From NCBI GenBank assembly GCA_019309045.1, contig JAFDGZ010000031.1, forward strand, positions 1-33,474: a stretch of DNA of 33,474 nucleotides, given 5' to 3'. Shown one piece after another: positions 25,975 through 33,474 of this stretch (the stretch's first letter is position 1; every line of letters starts with the position of its first letter). The position numbers were made by a program, and so were the translations under genes. The notes beneath the pieces are model-generated. The model was not told the DNA's origin. It saw only the letters and a program-made list of their open reading frames with translations, and searched no databases. The stretch is from Deltaproteobacteria bacterium (GTDB taxonomy: Bacteria; Desulfobacterota; Syntrophobacteria; BM002).

Positions 25975-26868
25975 TCATTCTTCTGGCGGCAGATGTTGCT
26001 TGCCACCGAGAGGTTTGTCTCCGGTGAGAGGCTCTTTGCGGTTCTCAATGAGTGCATAAGCACTGTGATTGTGTATGGACTCGAAGTTTTCCGAGTCCAC
26101 GGAGTACCAGGTAATATTGCTGTCCTTTTCAAGTCTGGCTGCAATGTCGCGCACCACGTCTTCCACAAATTTCGGATTCAGATGAGCCTTTTCAGTTACA
26201 TACTTTTCATCAGGTCGCTTGAGCACCGAGTAAACATCGCATGAGGCCTCGGACTCCACCAATTGAATCAGTTCTTCCAGCCAGACAAAGCGTTTGAATC
26301 TAATGGCAACCCTGACAATACCTCTCTGGTTGTGAGCTCCAAAGCTGCTGATTTCCTTGGAGCAGGGGCACACAGTGGTGATCGGCACATTTACTTGCAC
26401 TATGAGATCGTAGCCATACTGGTCGCTCAGAGAGCCAGTCAGGTGGACGCCATATTCCATCAAGCCAGAGGACCCGGACACTGGTGACAGCTTCTCGATG
26501 AAGTAGGGGAAACTGATCTGCAGGTGGGCAGATTCTGCCTGCAGGCGCTCCTTCATGGCCTCCAGAATAGTAGCATAATTGCGAATATGGATCTCCCCGT
26601 GATACTCGTTGAGAATCTCTATGAAGCGACTCATGTGAGTGCCCTTGAATTCTTTGGGCAGGTTGACATACATGTTGATGCTGGCAACAGTTTGCTGACG
26701 GCCATGACTTCTGTCCAACACCGTAACAGGATAGCGGATGTTCTTTACTCCCACTTTGTCGATGTTGAGGTTGCGGTGATCCCGGAAATTCTGGATATCG
26801 ATTAGAGTTTCTGTGCCCGCCCAACGATCACGGACGAGTTCATGCGGTTTGTAGCCCAACTTTACCAT
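25975..26868 (-). CDS. folE2: GTP cyclohydrolase FolE2 (type IB)
   Basis: 297 residues, the full FolE2 length. It converts GTP to 7,8-dihydroneopterin triphosphate, the first step of folate synthesis, and replaces the Zn-dependent FolE in many bacteria. The diagnostic block VPITTVCPCSKEISSFGAHN contains C167 and C169; IHNHSAYA near residue 265 is also typical. It starts 19 bp after the end of cooC on the same strand, so the two genes probably form an operon. The pairing makes sense if folate is in high demand for tetrahydrofolate-bound C1 units in the Wood-Ljungdahl pathway, although that pathway is not in the window. It converges on the LysM/TPR gene with 69 bp between the ends and no obvious terminator. 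Confidence 0.95.
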   Translation of the reverse strand: MVKLGYKPHELVRDRWAGTETLIDIQNFRDHRNLNIDKVGVKNIRYPVTVLDRSHGRQQTVASINMYVNLPKEFKGTHMSRFIEILNEYHGEIHIRNYATILEAMKERLQAESAHLQISFPYFIEKLSPVSGSSGLMEYGVHLTGSLSDQYGYDLIVQVNVPITTVCPCSKEISSFGAHNQRGIVRVAIRFKRFVWLEELIQLVESEASCDVYSVLKRPDEKYVTEKAHLNPKFVEDVVRDIAARLEKDSNITWYSVDSENFESIHNHSAYALIENRKEPLTGDKPLGGKQHLPPEE

Positions 26869-26887
26869 TGCTCTACTAGCTCTCGAA

Positions 26888-27649
26888 TTATGAAGTCAGA
26901 CTTTTTGCTATTTCTTCGAGGACCCTCCTGGTGGTCCCCGTCACATCCGCGGCAAATTCACCGCGGAGATCGGCTTCGATTATTCTTTCGTCATAAGGGA
27001 TAAAGCCCAGGAAGGCAAAGCCTGCCAGCGCTTCGAGCAAGAACTCACGGTCGTGATTGCCGCGCACCTTGTTGCCTACAAAGGCGAGATTATTCAAACC
27101 AATATCAGCCGCTAGAGTCTTTATCTTGCGGGCCACATCGATGCTGCGGCGGCCAGGCTCCACCACTATAATCAGTCTGTCTACGGCCTGGGCCGTACCT
27201 CTGCCCAGGTGTTCAATGCCGGCAGCCATGTCCATAATAACTATTTCGCCGCGGGCAAGAATAAGATGGGCTACAAGACTCTTGAGCAAGGCATTTTCTG
27301 GACAAACACAGCCGGTTCCTCCCTGGGTGACACCGCCCATGACCATGAGACGAATGTTGCCGTGTGACAGGGCAATCTTTTCAGGGAGGTCGTCCACTTT
27401 GGGATTCAGTTTGAAAAAACCTCCTATGGTGCCCGGCTGGACCCCTGTTCTCTCCGCTATGAGGGATTTCATTTCTGTTATGGGTGGCAGAGATTCAGCT
27501 CCAGGGATGCCGAGAGCCACTCCCAGATTGGCTGCCGGATCTGCATCTATGGCAAGCACCCGGTTTCCCTGGTCGGCAAACCGGGTGCACAAAAAGGCCG
27601 TCAGAGTAGTCTTGCCAACACCACCCTTGCCGCTTACGGCGACTTTCAT
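26888..27649 (-). CDS. cooC: CooC-like nickel insertion ATPase for CO dehydrogenase
   Basis: 253 residues of the SIMIBI/ParA-like class. Walker A is GKGGVGKTT at 7-15, followed by DADPAANLG (34-43). The CVC pair (C114 and C116) matches the CXC metal site that sets CooC apart from ParA/MinD. CooC loads Ni into the C-cluster of carbon monoxide dehydrogenase at the cost of ATP, so a Ni-CODH is expected elsewhere in the genome. SD-like AGGGA precedes the ATG by about five bases. It is upstream of folE2 on the minus strand, with a candidate promoter near 27763-27791. Confidence 0.92.
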   Translation of the reverse strand: MKVAVSGKGGVGKTTLTAFLCTRFADQGNRVLAIDADPAANLGVALGIPGAESLPPITEMKSLIAERTGVQPGTIGGFFKLNPKVDDLPEKIALSHGNIRLMVMGGVTQGGTGCVCPENALLKSLVAHLILARGEIVIMDMAAGIEHLGRGTAQAVDRLIIVVEPGRRSIDVARKIKTLAADIGLNNLAFVGNKVRGNHDREFLLEALAGFAFLGFIPYDERIIEADLRGEFAADVTGTTRRVLEEIAKSLTS

Positions 27650-27762
27650 AACTGTCCCTTCGAGCTGCCGGTCGATATCCGGGAAAGGCTACTCCGCAAC
27701 ATATTGCACCAAGGCACGATCATCAGTATGGGGAGATGTACCTCTGAAAGAGCCTCTCACGT

Positions 27763-27791
27763 CTATAATATAAAAATATATCAGCTGGCAA
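27763..27791 (-). promoter_or_regulatory. Candidate promoter of cooC-folE2
   Basis: On the minus strand TTGCCA (27791-27786, five of six consensus) precedes an A/T tract in which TATTAT (27770-27765, spacer 15) and TATAGA (27767-27762, spacer 18) are possible -10 boxes. On the plus strand the same tract contains a perfect TATAAT (27764-27769), but without a recognisable -35. The direction is favoured by the cooC start 114 bases beyond. Confidence 0.35.
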
Positions 27792-28003
27792 CAGTGAAAG
27801 CAAATGAAAACCATTGGCCGGCTGTCAAAGCCATGGAGGGTTGTCTACATGCTTCGTTTTTTGCTGCTGCAAGCACGAGCGTGCCAACCACTACCACTAC
27901 CGTTTACCGCCGCTGTTGTTGCCTGTTGTGATGCAAAAGCTGCTGAGGGCGGCCTTGCCATTGCAGGCCATATGCCTGTTTAGCAAGCAGCTGTCCAGAT
28001 TAT

Positions 28004-28034
28004 TTGCGAAGAGTCGCCGTATTTGAGTTAAAAT
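28004..28034 (+). promoter_or_regulatory. Candidate promoter of the universal stress gene
   Basis: TTGCGA (28004-28009, four of six consensus) is followed after 19 bases by TAAAAT (28029-28034, five of six), which merges into a run of alternating A and T. It lies about 100 bases before the ATG at 28137. Confidence 0.35.
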
Positions 28035-28048
28035 ATATATAAAGACGA

Positions 28049-28074
28049 AGAGAGTGCTTTAGAAAGCAATCTCT
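28049..28074 (+). promoter_or_regulatory. Hairpin in the leader of the universal stress gene
   Basis: AGAGA (28049-28053) pairs with TCTCT (28070-28074), then a G-A mismatch, then TGCTT (28055-28059) with AAGCA (28064-28068) around the loop TAGA. The ten pairs with one mismatch sit between the likely promoter and the ATG. No U-run follows, so it would be a leader structure rather than a terminator. Function unknown. Confidence 0.4.
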
Positions 28075-28136
28075 GCTGTGGCTCCATTTGGCATCACTCC
28101 TAGAGGGATGTTTGCAGCCGGAAAGGAGGGAGATAT

Positions 28137-28601
28137 ATGGTTGACATCAAGAAAATCTTGTATCCTCTTGATTTCTCCGAGTGTTCGTATGCGGTTCTCC
28201 CCTGGGTTCTTGCCCTGGTAGAGAAATTCCAGGCCGAAGTCTATCTTCTTTACGTGGCTCGCGACTTGCGCTACTTTGCGGGCTTCCATGTGCCGCACAC
28301 CTCCATTACCGGCTTTGTCAAAGAAGTGGGGGAGGCAGCTGAAAAGATGTTAGATGAGGTCTGTGAAGAGCACCTGCATGGCTGCCCCATATTCCAGCGT
28401 CAGGTAGTGGTGGGAGAACCTGGCGAGGAGATCGTCAGGGCGGTGGACAGGGAGAAAGTAGACCTGGTGATCATGGGAACTCATGGCCGCAAAGGAATCG
28501 ACCGCACCCTGTTTGGCAGTGTTGCCGAGTATGTGGTGAAGAACTCCTCGGTTCCGGTGCTCACCATAAACCCCTTCAAGAAAGCAAAGCAGACATCATA
28601 G
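28137..28601 (+). CDS. Universal stress protein (UspA family)
   Basis: 154 residues of a single Usp domain. The start MVDIKKILYPLDFSECS is typical, and the nucleotide-binding pattern GTHGRKGIDRTLFGSVAEYV near residues 117-136 is the ATP-binding G2xG9xG(S/T) form, so this is probably an ATP-binding Usp. Such proteins are induced under stress, starvation or redox shifts; the direct target is rarely known. The ribosome site AAAGGAGGG (28122-28130) is very strong. It is monocistronic: its end converges on sdhB with 51 bp between. Confidence 0.93.
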   Translation: MVDIKKILYPLDFSECSYAVLPWVLALVEKFQAEVYLLYVARDLRYFAGFHVPHTSITGFVKEVGEAAEKMLDEVCEEHLHGCPIFQRQVVVGEPGEEIVRAVDREKVDLVIMGTHGRKGIDRTLFGSVAEYVVKNSSVPVLTINPFKKAKQTS

Positions 28602-28652
28602 GTGCTGTCTCTTGTTGCAGCCCAGGTTGGTGTACCGCGGGATTACTGGGGG

Positions 28653-29423
28653 TTAAAGCTTGACTTTGGAGACAAAGGCGGCTTTGAGGAACTCTCGGTT
28701 CATGCGCGCAATGTTGGTTATCTTGATTCCCTTGGGGCACTCCACCTCGCAGTCGCGATGATTGGTGCAGTTGCCGAAGCCGAGTTCATCCATTGCTGCC
28801 ACCATGGCAAGGGCGCGCTTGGCTGCCTCTGGCCGCCCCTGGGGCAGCAAGGCCAGATGGGAAATCTTGGCGCCGACAAAAAGCATGGGTGAGGCATTGG
28901 GGCAGGCAGCCACGCAGGCGCCGCAACCGATGCAGGCGGCAGCATCAAAGGCGAGCTCGGCATTTTCCTTGGCCACCGGTATGGTGTTGGCTTCCGGGGC
29001 CTGGCCTGTGTTGACAGATACGTAGCCGCCAGCCTGGATTATTTTGTCCAGACCGCTGCGATCCACGGCCAAATCTTTGATTACCGGAAAGGCTCGAGCC
29101 CGGAAGGGTTCGATGACGATGGTGTCACCATTGCGGAAATGACGCATGTGGAGCTGACACAGGGTGGTTTCCTTCTCGGGACCATGGGGCCTGCCGTTTA
29201 CCACGGCACCGCACATACCGCAAATGCCTTCCCGGCAATCATGGTCAAAGGCAATGGGATCTTTTCCTTCCAGGGTGAGGTGTTCATTGACGATATCGAG
29301 CATTTCCAGAAAGGAGGCGTCAGTGGGAATACGGTCTGCCTGGTAGGTCTCGAACTGTCCTTTGGCATCAGGGCCAGGCTGTCGCCACACCTTCAGGGTG
29401 AGATTGATGGTCGTACTGCTCAC
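28653..29423 (-). CDS. sdhB: Succinate dehydrogenase/fumarate reductase iron-sulfur subunit
   Basis: 256 residues. Three cluster motifs are visible: [10 protein letters not shown] for the [2Fe-2S] cluster (about 63-72), [12 protein letters not shown] for the [4Fe-4S] cluster, and [14 protein letters not shown] for the [3Fe-4S] cluster. This subunit carries electrons between the flavin of SdhA and the membrane cytochrome b. The start is a GTG overlapping the sdhA stop by four bases (GTGA), with GAGGAG seven bases upstream. It is the last gene of the minus-strand run. Whether the complex works as succinate dehydrogenase or fumarate reductase cannot be decided from sequence. Confidence 0.95.
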   Translation of the reverse strand: MSSTTINLTLKVWRQPGPDAKGQFETYQADRIPTDASFLEMLDIVNEHLTLEGKDPIAFDHDCREGICGMCGAVVNGRPHGPEKETTLCQLHMRHFRNGDTIVIEPFRARAFPVIKDLAVDRSGLDKIIQAGGYVSVNTGQAPEANTIPVAKENAELAFDAAACIGCGACVAACPNASPMLFVGAKISHLALLPQGRPEAAKRALAMVAAMDELGFGNCTNHRDCEVECPKGIKITNIARMNREFLKAAFVSKVKL

Positions 29424-31333
29424 TTGTAGCTCCTCTGTGCCAGTTCCACGTTTTCAAACTCCAGCGGTTCTTTGTGCAAGACAGGTTCCTTGCCTTCGCC
29501 GGCAAACTCCCAGACCGCCACATGGCGCATGTTGTCGTCATCCCGCTTTGCTTCATGCTCTTCTGTCTGGTATGCCTCGTTAAAATGGCAGCCACACGAT
29601 TCTCGACGCGCCAGGGCGTCTAACACCATCAGTTCAGCGAACTCGAGGAAGTCTGCCACCCGAATTGCCCGACTCAGGGAATCGTTGAATTCAGCTGCAG
29701 AGCCAGGGACATAAGCATTTTCCCAGAATTCCTGACGTAAATCTCTAACCAGCTCTCTGGCCCTGGCGAGCCCTTCGTTATTTCTGGACATACCACAGTA
29801 GTCCCACATAATGTGGCCAAGTTCACGGTGAAAACTGTCTACTGTACGGGTACCTTTCATGGACAGCAGGCGATCGAGGTAAGCAGCTGCTTCCTTTTCT
29901 GCATCCTTGAATGCCTGATGGCTGGTAGTTATCTCCTCTATGGGGGTGCCGGCCAGGTAGCCGCCAATGGTATACGGAATAATGAAGTAGCCGTCAGCCA
30001 ACCCCTGCATAAGGGCGCTGGCACCCAGACGATTGGCACCGTGGTCCGAAAAATTTGCCTCCCCCAGCACGAAGAGGCCGGGGATGGTGCTCATCAGATT
30101 ATAGTCCACCCACAAACCTCCCATGGTATAGTGGGAGGCGGGATAAATCATCATGGGCGTCTTGTATGGATCCTCGGCAACAATCTTTTCATACATCTGA
30201 AACAGGTTGCCATATTTTTCCTCAATTGCGGCAACACCCATTCTGGCAATTGCATCTCGAAAATCCAGATACACGGCCCGACCTGTCGGCCCTACCCCCC
30301 TGCCTTCGTCACACTCCCTTTTGGCAGCCCGCGACGCCACATCCCGCGGCACCAGGTTGCCGAAGCTGGGATACATCCTTTCCAGGAAGTAGTCTCGTTC
30401 CGAGTCGGGGATGTCTTTGGGCGGACGCCTGTCACCAGGGTTCTTGGGAACCCAGACCCTGCCGTCATTGCGCAGACTCTCGCTCATCAGGGTGAGTTTG
30501 GACTGGTAGTCGCCGTGAACCGGGATGCAGGTAGGATGGATCTGGATAAAACAGGGGTTGGCAAAGCCGGCGCCCTTCTTGTACGCTTGCCAGCAGCAGC
30601 TTACATTGGATGACATCCCGTTAGTGGAAAGGAAGAATACGTTGCCGTAGCCGCCGGTTGCCAGCACCACGGCATGCGCCAGATGGCTTTCGATTTCACC
30701 GGTGTTCAAATTGCGCACCACTATGCCGCGGGCCTTGCCGTCCACTATCACCAGATCCAGCATTTCCCGCCGGGGAAACATTTCTACCTGGCCAAGGGCA
30801 ATCTGGCGCATCATTGCCTGGTAGGCGCCCAGCAGCAATTGCTGGCCGGTCTGTCCCTTGGCATAGAAAGTACGCGCCACCTGAGCTCCGCCGAAGGAGC
30901 GATTGTCCAGAAGCCCTCCGTACTCCCGGGCAAAAGGAATGCCCTGGGCCACGCAGTGGTCGATGATGAGGTTGCTGACTTCGGCCAAACGATACACATT
31001 GGCTTCCCTGGCCCGGAAATCACCGCCCTTGATGGTGTCGTAAAACAGCCGCCAGATACTGTCTCCGTCATTGGGATAATTCTTGGCAGCATTGATGCCC
31101 CCCTGTGCCGCAATGCTATGAGCCCGGCGTGGCGTATCTTGAATGCAAAAGGTCTTTACATAATAGCCGAGCTCTGCCAACGAGGCTGAAGCAGAGCCCC
31201 CAGCCAGGCCCGTGCCCACCACGATGATCTGGAATTTTCTCTTGTTGGCAGGGTTCACCAGTTTGAGTTCGAAACGGTGTCTCTCCCATTTACTTTCGAG
31301 AGGACCGCCTGGAGCTTTTGCATCCAGTTTCAT
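29420..31333 (-). CDS. sdhA: Succinate dehydrogenase/fumarate reductase flavoprotein subunit
   Basis: 637 residues, full length. The FAD site [20 protein letters not shown] is near residue 38; the flavin-linking His lies in [14 protein letters not shown]. Active-site blocks [15 protein letters not shown] and [20 protein letters not shown] are intact. The sequence resembles the SdhA/FrdA of quinone-linked complexes with a single di-heme cytochrome b (the type of Wolinella, Bacillus and many Desulfobacterota). AGGAGGT precedes the ATG. It sits 12 bp after sdhC and overlaps sdhB by four bases. Confidence 0.96.
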   Translation of the reverse strand: MKLDAKAPGGPLESKWERHRFELKLVNPANKRKFQIIVVGTGLAGGSASASLAELGYYVKTFCIQDTPRRAHSIAAQGGINAAKNYPNDGDSIWRLFYDTIKGGDFRAREANVYRLAEVSNLIIDHCVAQGIPFAREYGGLLDNRSFGGAQVARTFYAKGQTGQQLLLGAYQAMMRQIALGQVEMFPRREMLDLVIVDGKARGIVVRNLNTGEIESHLAHAVVLATGGYGNVFFLSTNGMSSNVSCCWQAYKKGAGFANPCFIQIHPTCIPVHGDYQSKLTLMSESLRNDGRVWVPKNPGDRRPPKDIPDSERDYFLERMYPSFGNLVPRDVASRAAKRECDEGRGVGPTGRAVYLDFRDAIARMGVAAIEEKYGNLFQMYEKIVAEDPYKTPMMIYPASHYTMGGLWVDYNLMSTIPGLFVLGEANFSDHGANRLGASALMQGLADGYFIIPYTIGGYLAGTPIEEITTSHQAFKDAEKEAAAYLDRLLSMKGTRTVDSFHRELGHIMWDYCGMSRNNEGLARARELVRDLRQEFWENAYVPGSAAEFNDSLSRAIRVADFLEFAELMVLDALARRESCGCHFNEAYQTEEHEAKRDDDNMRHVAVWEFAGEGKEPVLHKEPLEFENVELAQRSYK

Positions 31334-31345
31334 GGTAAGACCTCC

Positions 31346-31996
31346 TCACTTCATAAAGGAGATGGCAAGTGGGAGCGTGCCAAAACCCAGGGCCACAATG
31401 ACGGCAAAGACAATGCTGGCCTTCTCGATGAACGGCATATACTTGGGATGACTGGCGCCCACAGTCTGAAAGGCGCTCCACAGGCCGTGCCTCACATGCA
31501 AGGCCACAATCACCATGGCGATGGTGTAGAAGATGATGTAGCCAGGGTGGGAAAATACCTGGGTCAGCACATCAAAAATTGTCCTGCTGCTGCGATCGAC
31601 GAAAAATCTCGATACAGTGCTCAGGTGAATAATGACAAAGAGTAGAATCAGGATCCCGGTATAGGGCATGGTCCGGGAAGACAGGGTACGTCCACCGCTG
31701 CCGGTCTTGTCCATAGCATACTTGAGCGGGCGTGCTTTGCGGTTTTCCAGAAAGAGCACCACAGCAATGATGATGTGGACCAGGGCGCACAGTACCAGCC
31801 CCACCTCCATGACCACCAGGAGAGGCCCCAGGGCATGTACGTGCTCAGAGTAGGAATTGAACGAGGCAGCTCCCAGGTAAATAGAAAGATTACCCACGAG
31901 ATGTGCTGCCAGAAAAAGCAGAAACAGCATGCCGGTTATGGCCATCAACTGTTTCTTGCCCACCGAAGTGCTCAGGGTGCGAACTAACCAATTCAT
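31346..31996 (-). CDS. sdhC: Succinate dehydrogenase/fumarate reductase cytochrome b subunit
   Basis: 216 residues with five hydrophobic segments, the pattern of the di-heme class-B cytochrome b of SDH/FRD. Candidate heme histidines lie in LAAHLVGN, LVHIIIAV, VIIHLST and ALHVRHGLW. The membrane subunit exchanges electrons with menaquinone; the absence of an sdhD gene fits a single-anchor complex. The start at 31996 gives the family N-terminus MNWLVRTLSTSVGKKQL, with a GGGGGA about five bases upstream; a longer frame starting at 32119 would add 41 residues that are not membrane-like. It is followed by sdhA after 12 bp. Confidence 0.92.
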   Translation of the reverse strand: MNWLVRTLSTSVGKKQLMAITGMLFLLFLAAHLVGNLSIYLGAASFNSYSEHVHALGPLLVVMEVGLVLCALVHIIIAVVLFLENRKARPLKYAMDKTGSGGRTLSSRTMPYTGILILLFVIIHLSTVSRFFVDRSSRTIFDVLTQVFSHPGYIIFYTIAMVIVALHVRHGLWSAFQTVGASHPKYMPFIEKASIVFAVIVALGFGTLPLAISFMK

Positions 31997-32137
31997 CCTC
32001 GTCCCCCGGGAGAAAATGTCCTGCTGTTTGTCTCTATTGACTGTACTTCTCGACCAGACGGTTGCCTCAGGCGCCTGTGATGTTTGCTGCTGCTTTTCGG
32101 CTGCCGCTAATTGCATCATTCAGCGCTGATGCCACTG

Positions 32138-32698
32138 TCAGTCCACGGTGGCGTACTGTCTTACTCCCTGTTCGTAGAGATCATTGCCTCGCACATCATT
32201 TACTACAATTACAGGAAAGTCCTCAACTTGCAGTCTGCGAATTGCTTCTGGTCCAAGGTCCTCATAGGCAATAATCTCCGCTTTCTTGATTGCCTGGGCC
32301 ATCAAAGCGCCGGCTCCGCCGATGGCTGCCCAATAGACAGCCTGGTAGCGAACCATGGCATCTCTTACAGCCTGGCTCCTGCCGCCCTTGCCTATCATGC
32401 CTTTAAGACCCTGTTGGAGCAGTTTCGGGGCGTAATCGTCCATGCGATAACTCGTGGTAGGACCCGCCGCTCCTACTGCCATGCCGGGGCGAGCCGGCGA
32501 CGGTCCCACATAGTAAATGATCTGGCCGCGAATATCAAAGGGGAGTTTTTCTCCCGCCTCGAGCAAAGCAAGCAACCGCTTGTGAGCTGCGTCTCTGCCA
32601 GTGTAGATTACGCCGCTGAGCAGCACCCGGTCGCCGATTTGCAGCGGCTCCAGATCCGCGCTGGTCAAAGGAGTGGTAAGTCTTACTGGTTCAGTCAT
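32138..32698 (-). CDS. fumB: Class I fumarate hydratase, beta subunit
   Basis: 186 residues corresponding to the C-terminal half of one-chain class I fumarases. Marks: LLSGVIYTGRDAAHKRLL, YYVGPSPARPG, GAAGPTTSYRMDDY, GKGGR and EDFPVIVVNDV. With the alpha subunit it hydrates fumarate to malate at an oxygen-sensitive [4Fe-4S] cluster. It starts 20 bp after the alpha gene on the minus strand. A 141-bp gap leads to sdhC with no clear promoter, so fumarase and SDH genes may be one operon. The closely related L-tartrate dehydratase beta subunit is an alternative, but the SDH neighbours favour fumarase. Confidence 0.92.
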   Translation of the reverse strand: MTEPVRLTTPLTSADLEPLQIGDRVLLSGVIYTGRDAAHKRLLALLEAGEKLPFDIRGQIIYYVGPSPARPGMAVGAAGPTTSYRMDDYAPKLLQQGLKGMIGKGGRSQAVRDAMVRYQAVYWAAIGGAGALMAQAIKKAEIIAYEDLGPEAIRRLQVEDFPVIVVNDVRGNDLYEQGVRQYATVD

Positions 32699-32718
32699 CT
32701 TGAAACTGTCTCACTTGC

Positions 32719-33474
32719 CTAAAGGCATATTTCTTTGTGCCGCGCTGCATGGCACTGTATATTCACTGCCACCGGCAGGCTGGCAATGTGGCACGGCATC
32801 ATTTTCACGTGTACTGCCAGAGAGGTGATGCGTCCACCCAGACCCTGCGGCCCAATGCCAAGGGAGTTTATTTCGGCCAGGAGCTCCTGCTCCAGGGCAG
32901 CCAGCTCCTTGTTGCTGGCCGGAGAGCCCACTGGACGGAGCAGCGCTTTTTTTGCCAGCAGGGCCGCCATCTCGAAAGTGCCGCCGATACCCACCCCCAC
33001 AATAGTGGGCGGGCAGGGGTTGGGCCCTGACTCTTTTACTCTCTGGACCACATATTTCTTGACGCCGTCCCGGCCGGCAGCTGGAGTGAGCATGGTTACC
33101 CGGCTCATGTTCTCACTGCCCCCTCCTTTGGGAGCAACGATCAGGCGCAAATGCTCGCCCGGCACAAGAGCTAGGTGGATTACTGCCGGGGTGTTGTCAC
33201 CAGTGTTGGCGCGAGTAAAAGGATGGCAGATGCTCTTGCGCAGATAACCCTCATGGTAGCCCTGGCGTACTCCCTCTGTGATGGCCTCTTGCAGGTCTCC
33301 ACCCACAAGGTGCACTTCCTGTCCCAGTTCCACGAAGACCACCGCAAATCCAGTGTCCTGGCAGATGGGTATCTGTTTGTCGCGGGCTATGGCGGCGTTC
33401 AGGAGAAGCTTCTCCAGGATGTCTTTCCCCGTGGGGGATACTTCCTCTGCCAATGCCTTTTCGAGGGCCTGTTC
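32719..33474 (-). CDS. fumA: Class I fumarate hydratase, alpha subunit, 5'-truncated by window end
   Basis: The frame is open to the right window edge; the visible 251 codons are the C-terminal part of the Fe-S hydro-lyase alpha subunit, which is usually about 280 residues. Motifs: PICQDTGFAVVFVELG, with a cluster-ligand Cys; HPFTRANTGDNTPA; PKGGGSENMSRV; ESGPNPCPPTIVGVGIGG, with another cluster Cys; and GIGPQGLGG. The [4Fe-4S] cluster is the catalytic Lewis acid. A TTG at 33451-33453 could be mistaken for a start; reading through to the edge gives EQALEKALAEEVSP, which fits continued coding. It is the first visible gene of the fum-sdh run. Confidence 0.93.
   Translation of the reverse strand, partial: EQALEKALAEEVSPTGKDILEKLLLNAAIARDKQIPICQDTGFAVVFVELGQEVHLVGGDLQEAITEGVRQGYHEGYLRKSICHPFTRANTGDNTPAVIHLALVPGEHLRLIVAPKGGGSENMSRVTMLTPAAGRDGVKKYVVQRVKESGPNPCPPTIVGVGIGGTFEMAALLAKKALLRPVGSPASNKELAALEQELLAEINSLGIGPQGLGGRITSLAVHVKMMPCHIASLPVAVNIQCHAARHKEICL

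Larger units (their letters stand above)
27650..28136. other. AT-rich regulatory region between divergent cooC and uspA
   Basis: This 487-bp gap separates two divergent transcripts. It holds an A/T tract with several -10-like boxes near 27761-27780, a second A/T tract at 28029-28042 upstream of the stress gene, and a hairpin at 28049-28074. Open frames in the middle (e.g. 27814-28026) have no protein character and are not called. Confidence 0.5.

Noticed and set aside
28602-28892. 96-codon plus-strand frame following uspA
   Set aside because: It runs opposite the sdhB coding sequence and its start has no ribosome site.
31997-32119. 41-residue N-terminal extension of sdhC
   Set aside because: The extension is Gln/Ser-rich and unlike SDH cytochromes; the family N-terminus begins at 31996.
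1-33474. CRISPR arrays, tRNA or rRNA genes, transposases and integration sites
   Set aside because: No regularly spaced repeats, clover-leaf sequences, rRNA signatures or transposase motifs were seen on either strand by reading.

Overview
The window reads as chromosomal DNA of an anaerobic bacterium, most likely a sulfate-reducing or syntrophic member of the Desulfobacterota (former Deltaproteobacteria). This is an inference from gene content: stacked heterodisulfide-reductase-like (Hdr) operons, a selenoprotein, a CooC-type CODH maturation ATPase, class I two-subunit fumarase and a one-cytochrome succinate dehydrogenase/fumarate reductase. No rRNA, tRNA, CRISPR array, insertion sequence or phage gene was seen, and coding density is high.

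Layout. (1) 1-7787, plus strand: a soluble Hdr module made of a 5'-truncated hdrA-like gene, an mvhD-like gene, an FrhB/FdhB-like flavin/Fe-S protein, a 1143-residue double HdrA with a complete response-regulator receiver domain inserted in it, hdrC and hdrB. (2) 8332-14118, plus strand: a second, membrane-linked Hdr module. It has a NarI-like di-heme b membrane domain with an added CxxCH heme c motif, fused to two HdrC-like Fe-S modules; an HdrB; and a double HdrA whose N-terminal part is readable only if an in-frame TGA at 11260-11262 is decoded as selenocysteine. A SECIS-like hairpin lies just downstream of that codon. (3) 14403-16912: purD, purE and a TsaC/Sua5-type gene. (4) 16998-21850: a 1210-residue fusion of MurJ (lipid II flippase), MurG (glycosyltransferase) and a HEAT-like domain, followed by an MraY-family gene. 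(5) 22219-25905: a HAMP-containing class III nucleotide cyclase, a LysM/polysaccharide deacetylase and a TPR/LysM lipoprotein. (6) 25975-27649, minus strand: cooC and folE2. (7) 28137-28601, plus strand: a universal stress protein. (8) 28653-33474, minus strand: fumarase alpha (truncated by the window end), fumarase beta, sdhC, sdhA, sdhB.

How it fits together. The two Hdr modules could exchange electrons between soluble low-potential carriers and thiol/disulfide chemistry (module 1) and the membrane quinone or periplasmic cytochrome pool (module 2). The fumarase and SDH/FRD genes link malate, fumarate and succinate to the same quinone pool. CooC points to a nickel CO dehydrogenase elsewhere in the genome, and FolE2 supplies the first step of folate synthesis, so their pairing fits a Wood-Ljungdahl organism.

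The observations most worth a second look are the receiver domain embedded in HdrA, the recoded selenocysteine HdrA that a standard gene caller would truncate by about 100 residues, the heme c motif in the membrane Hdr subunit, and the MurJ-MurG-HEAT fusion beside an MraY with an altered His motif.
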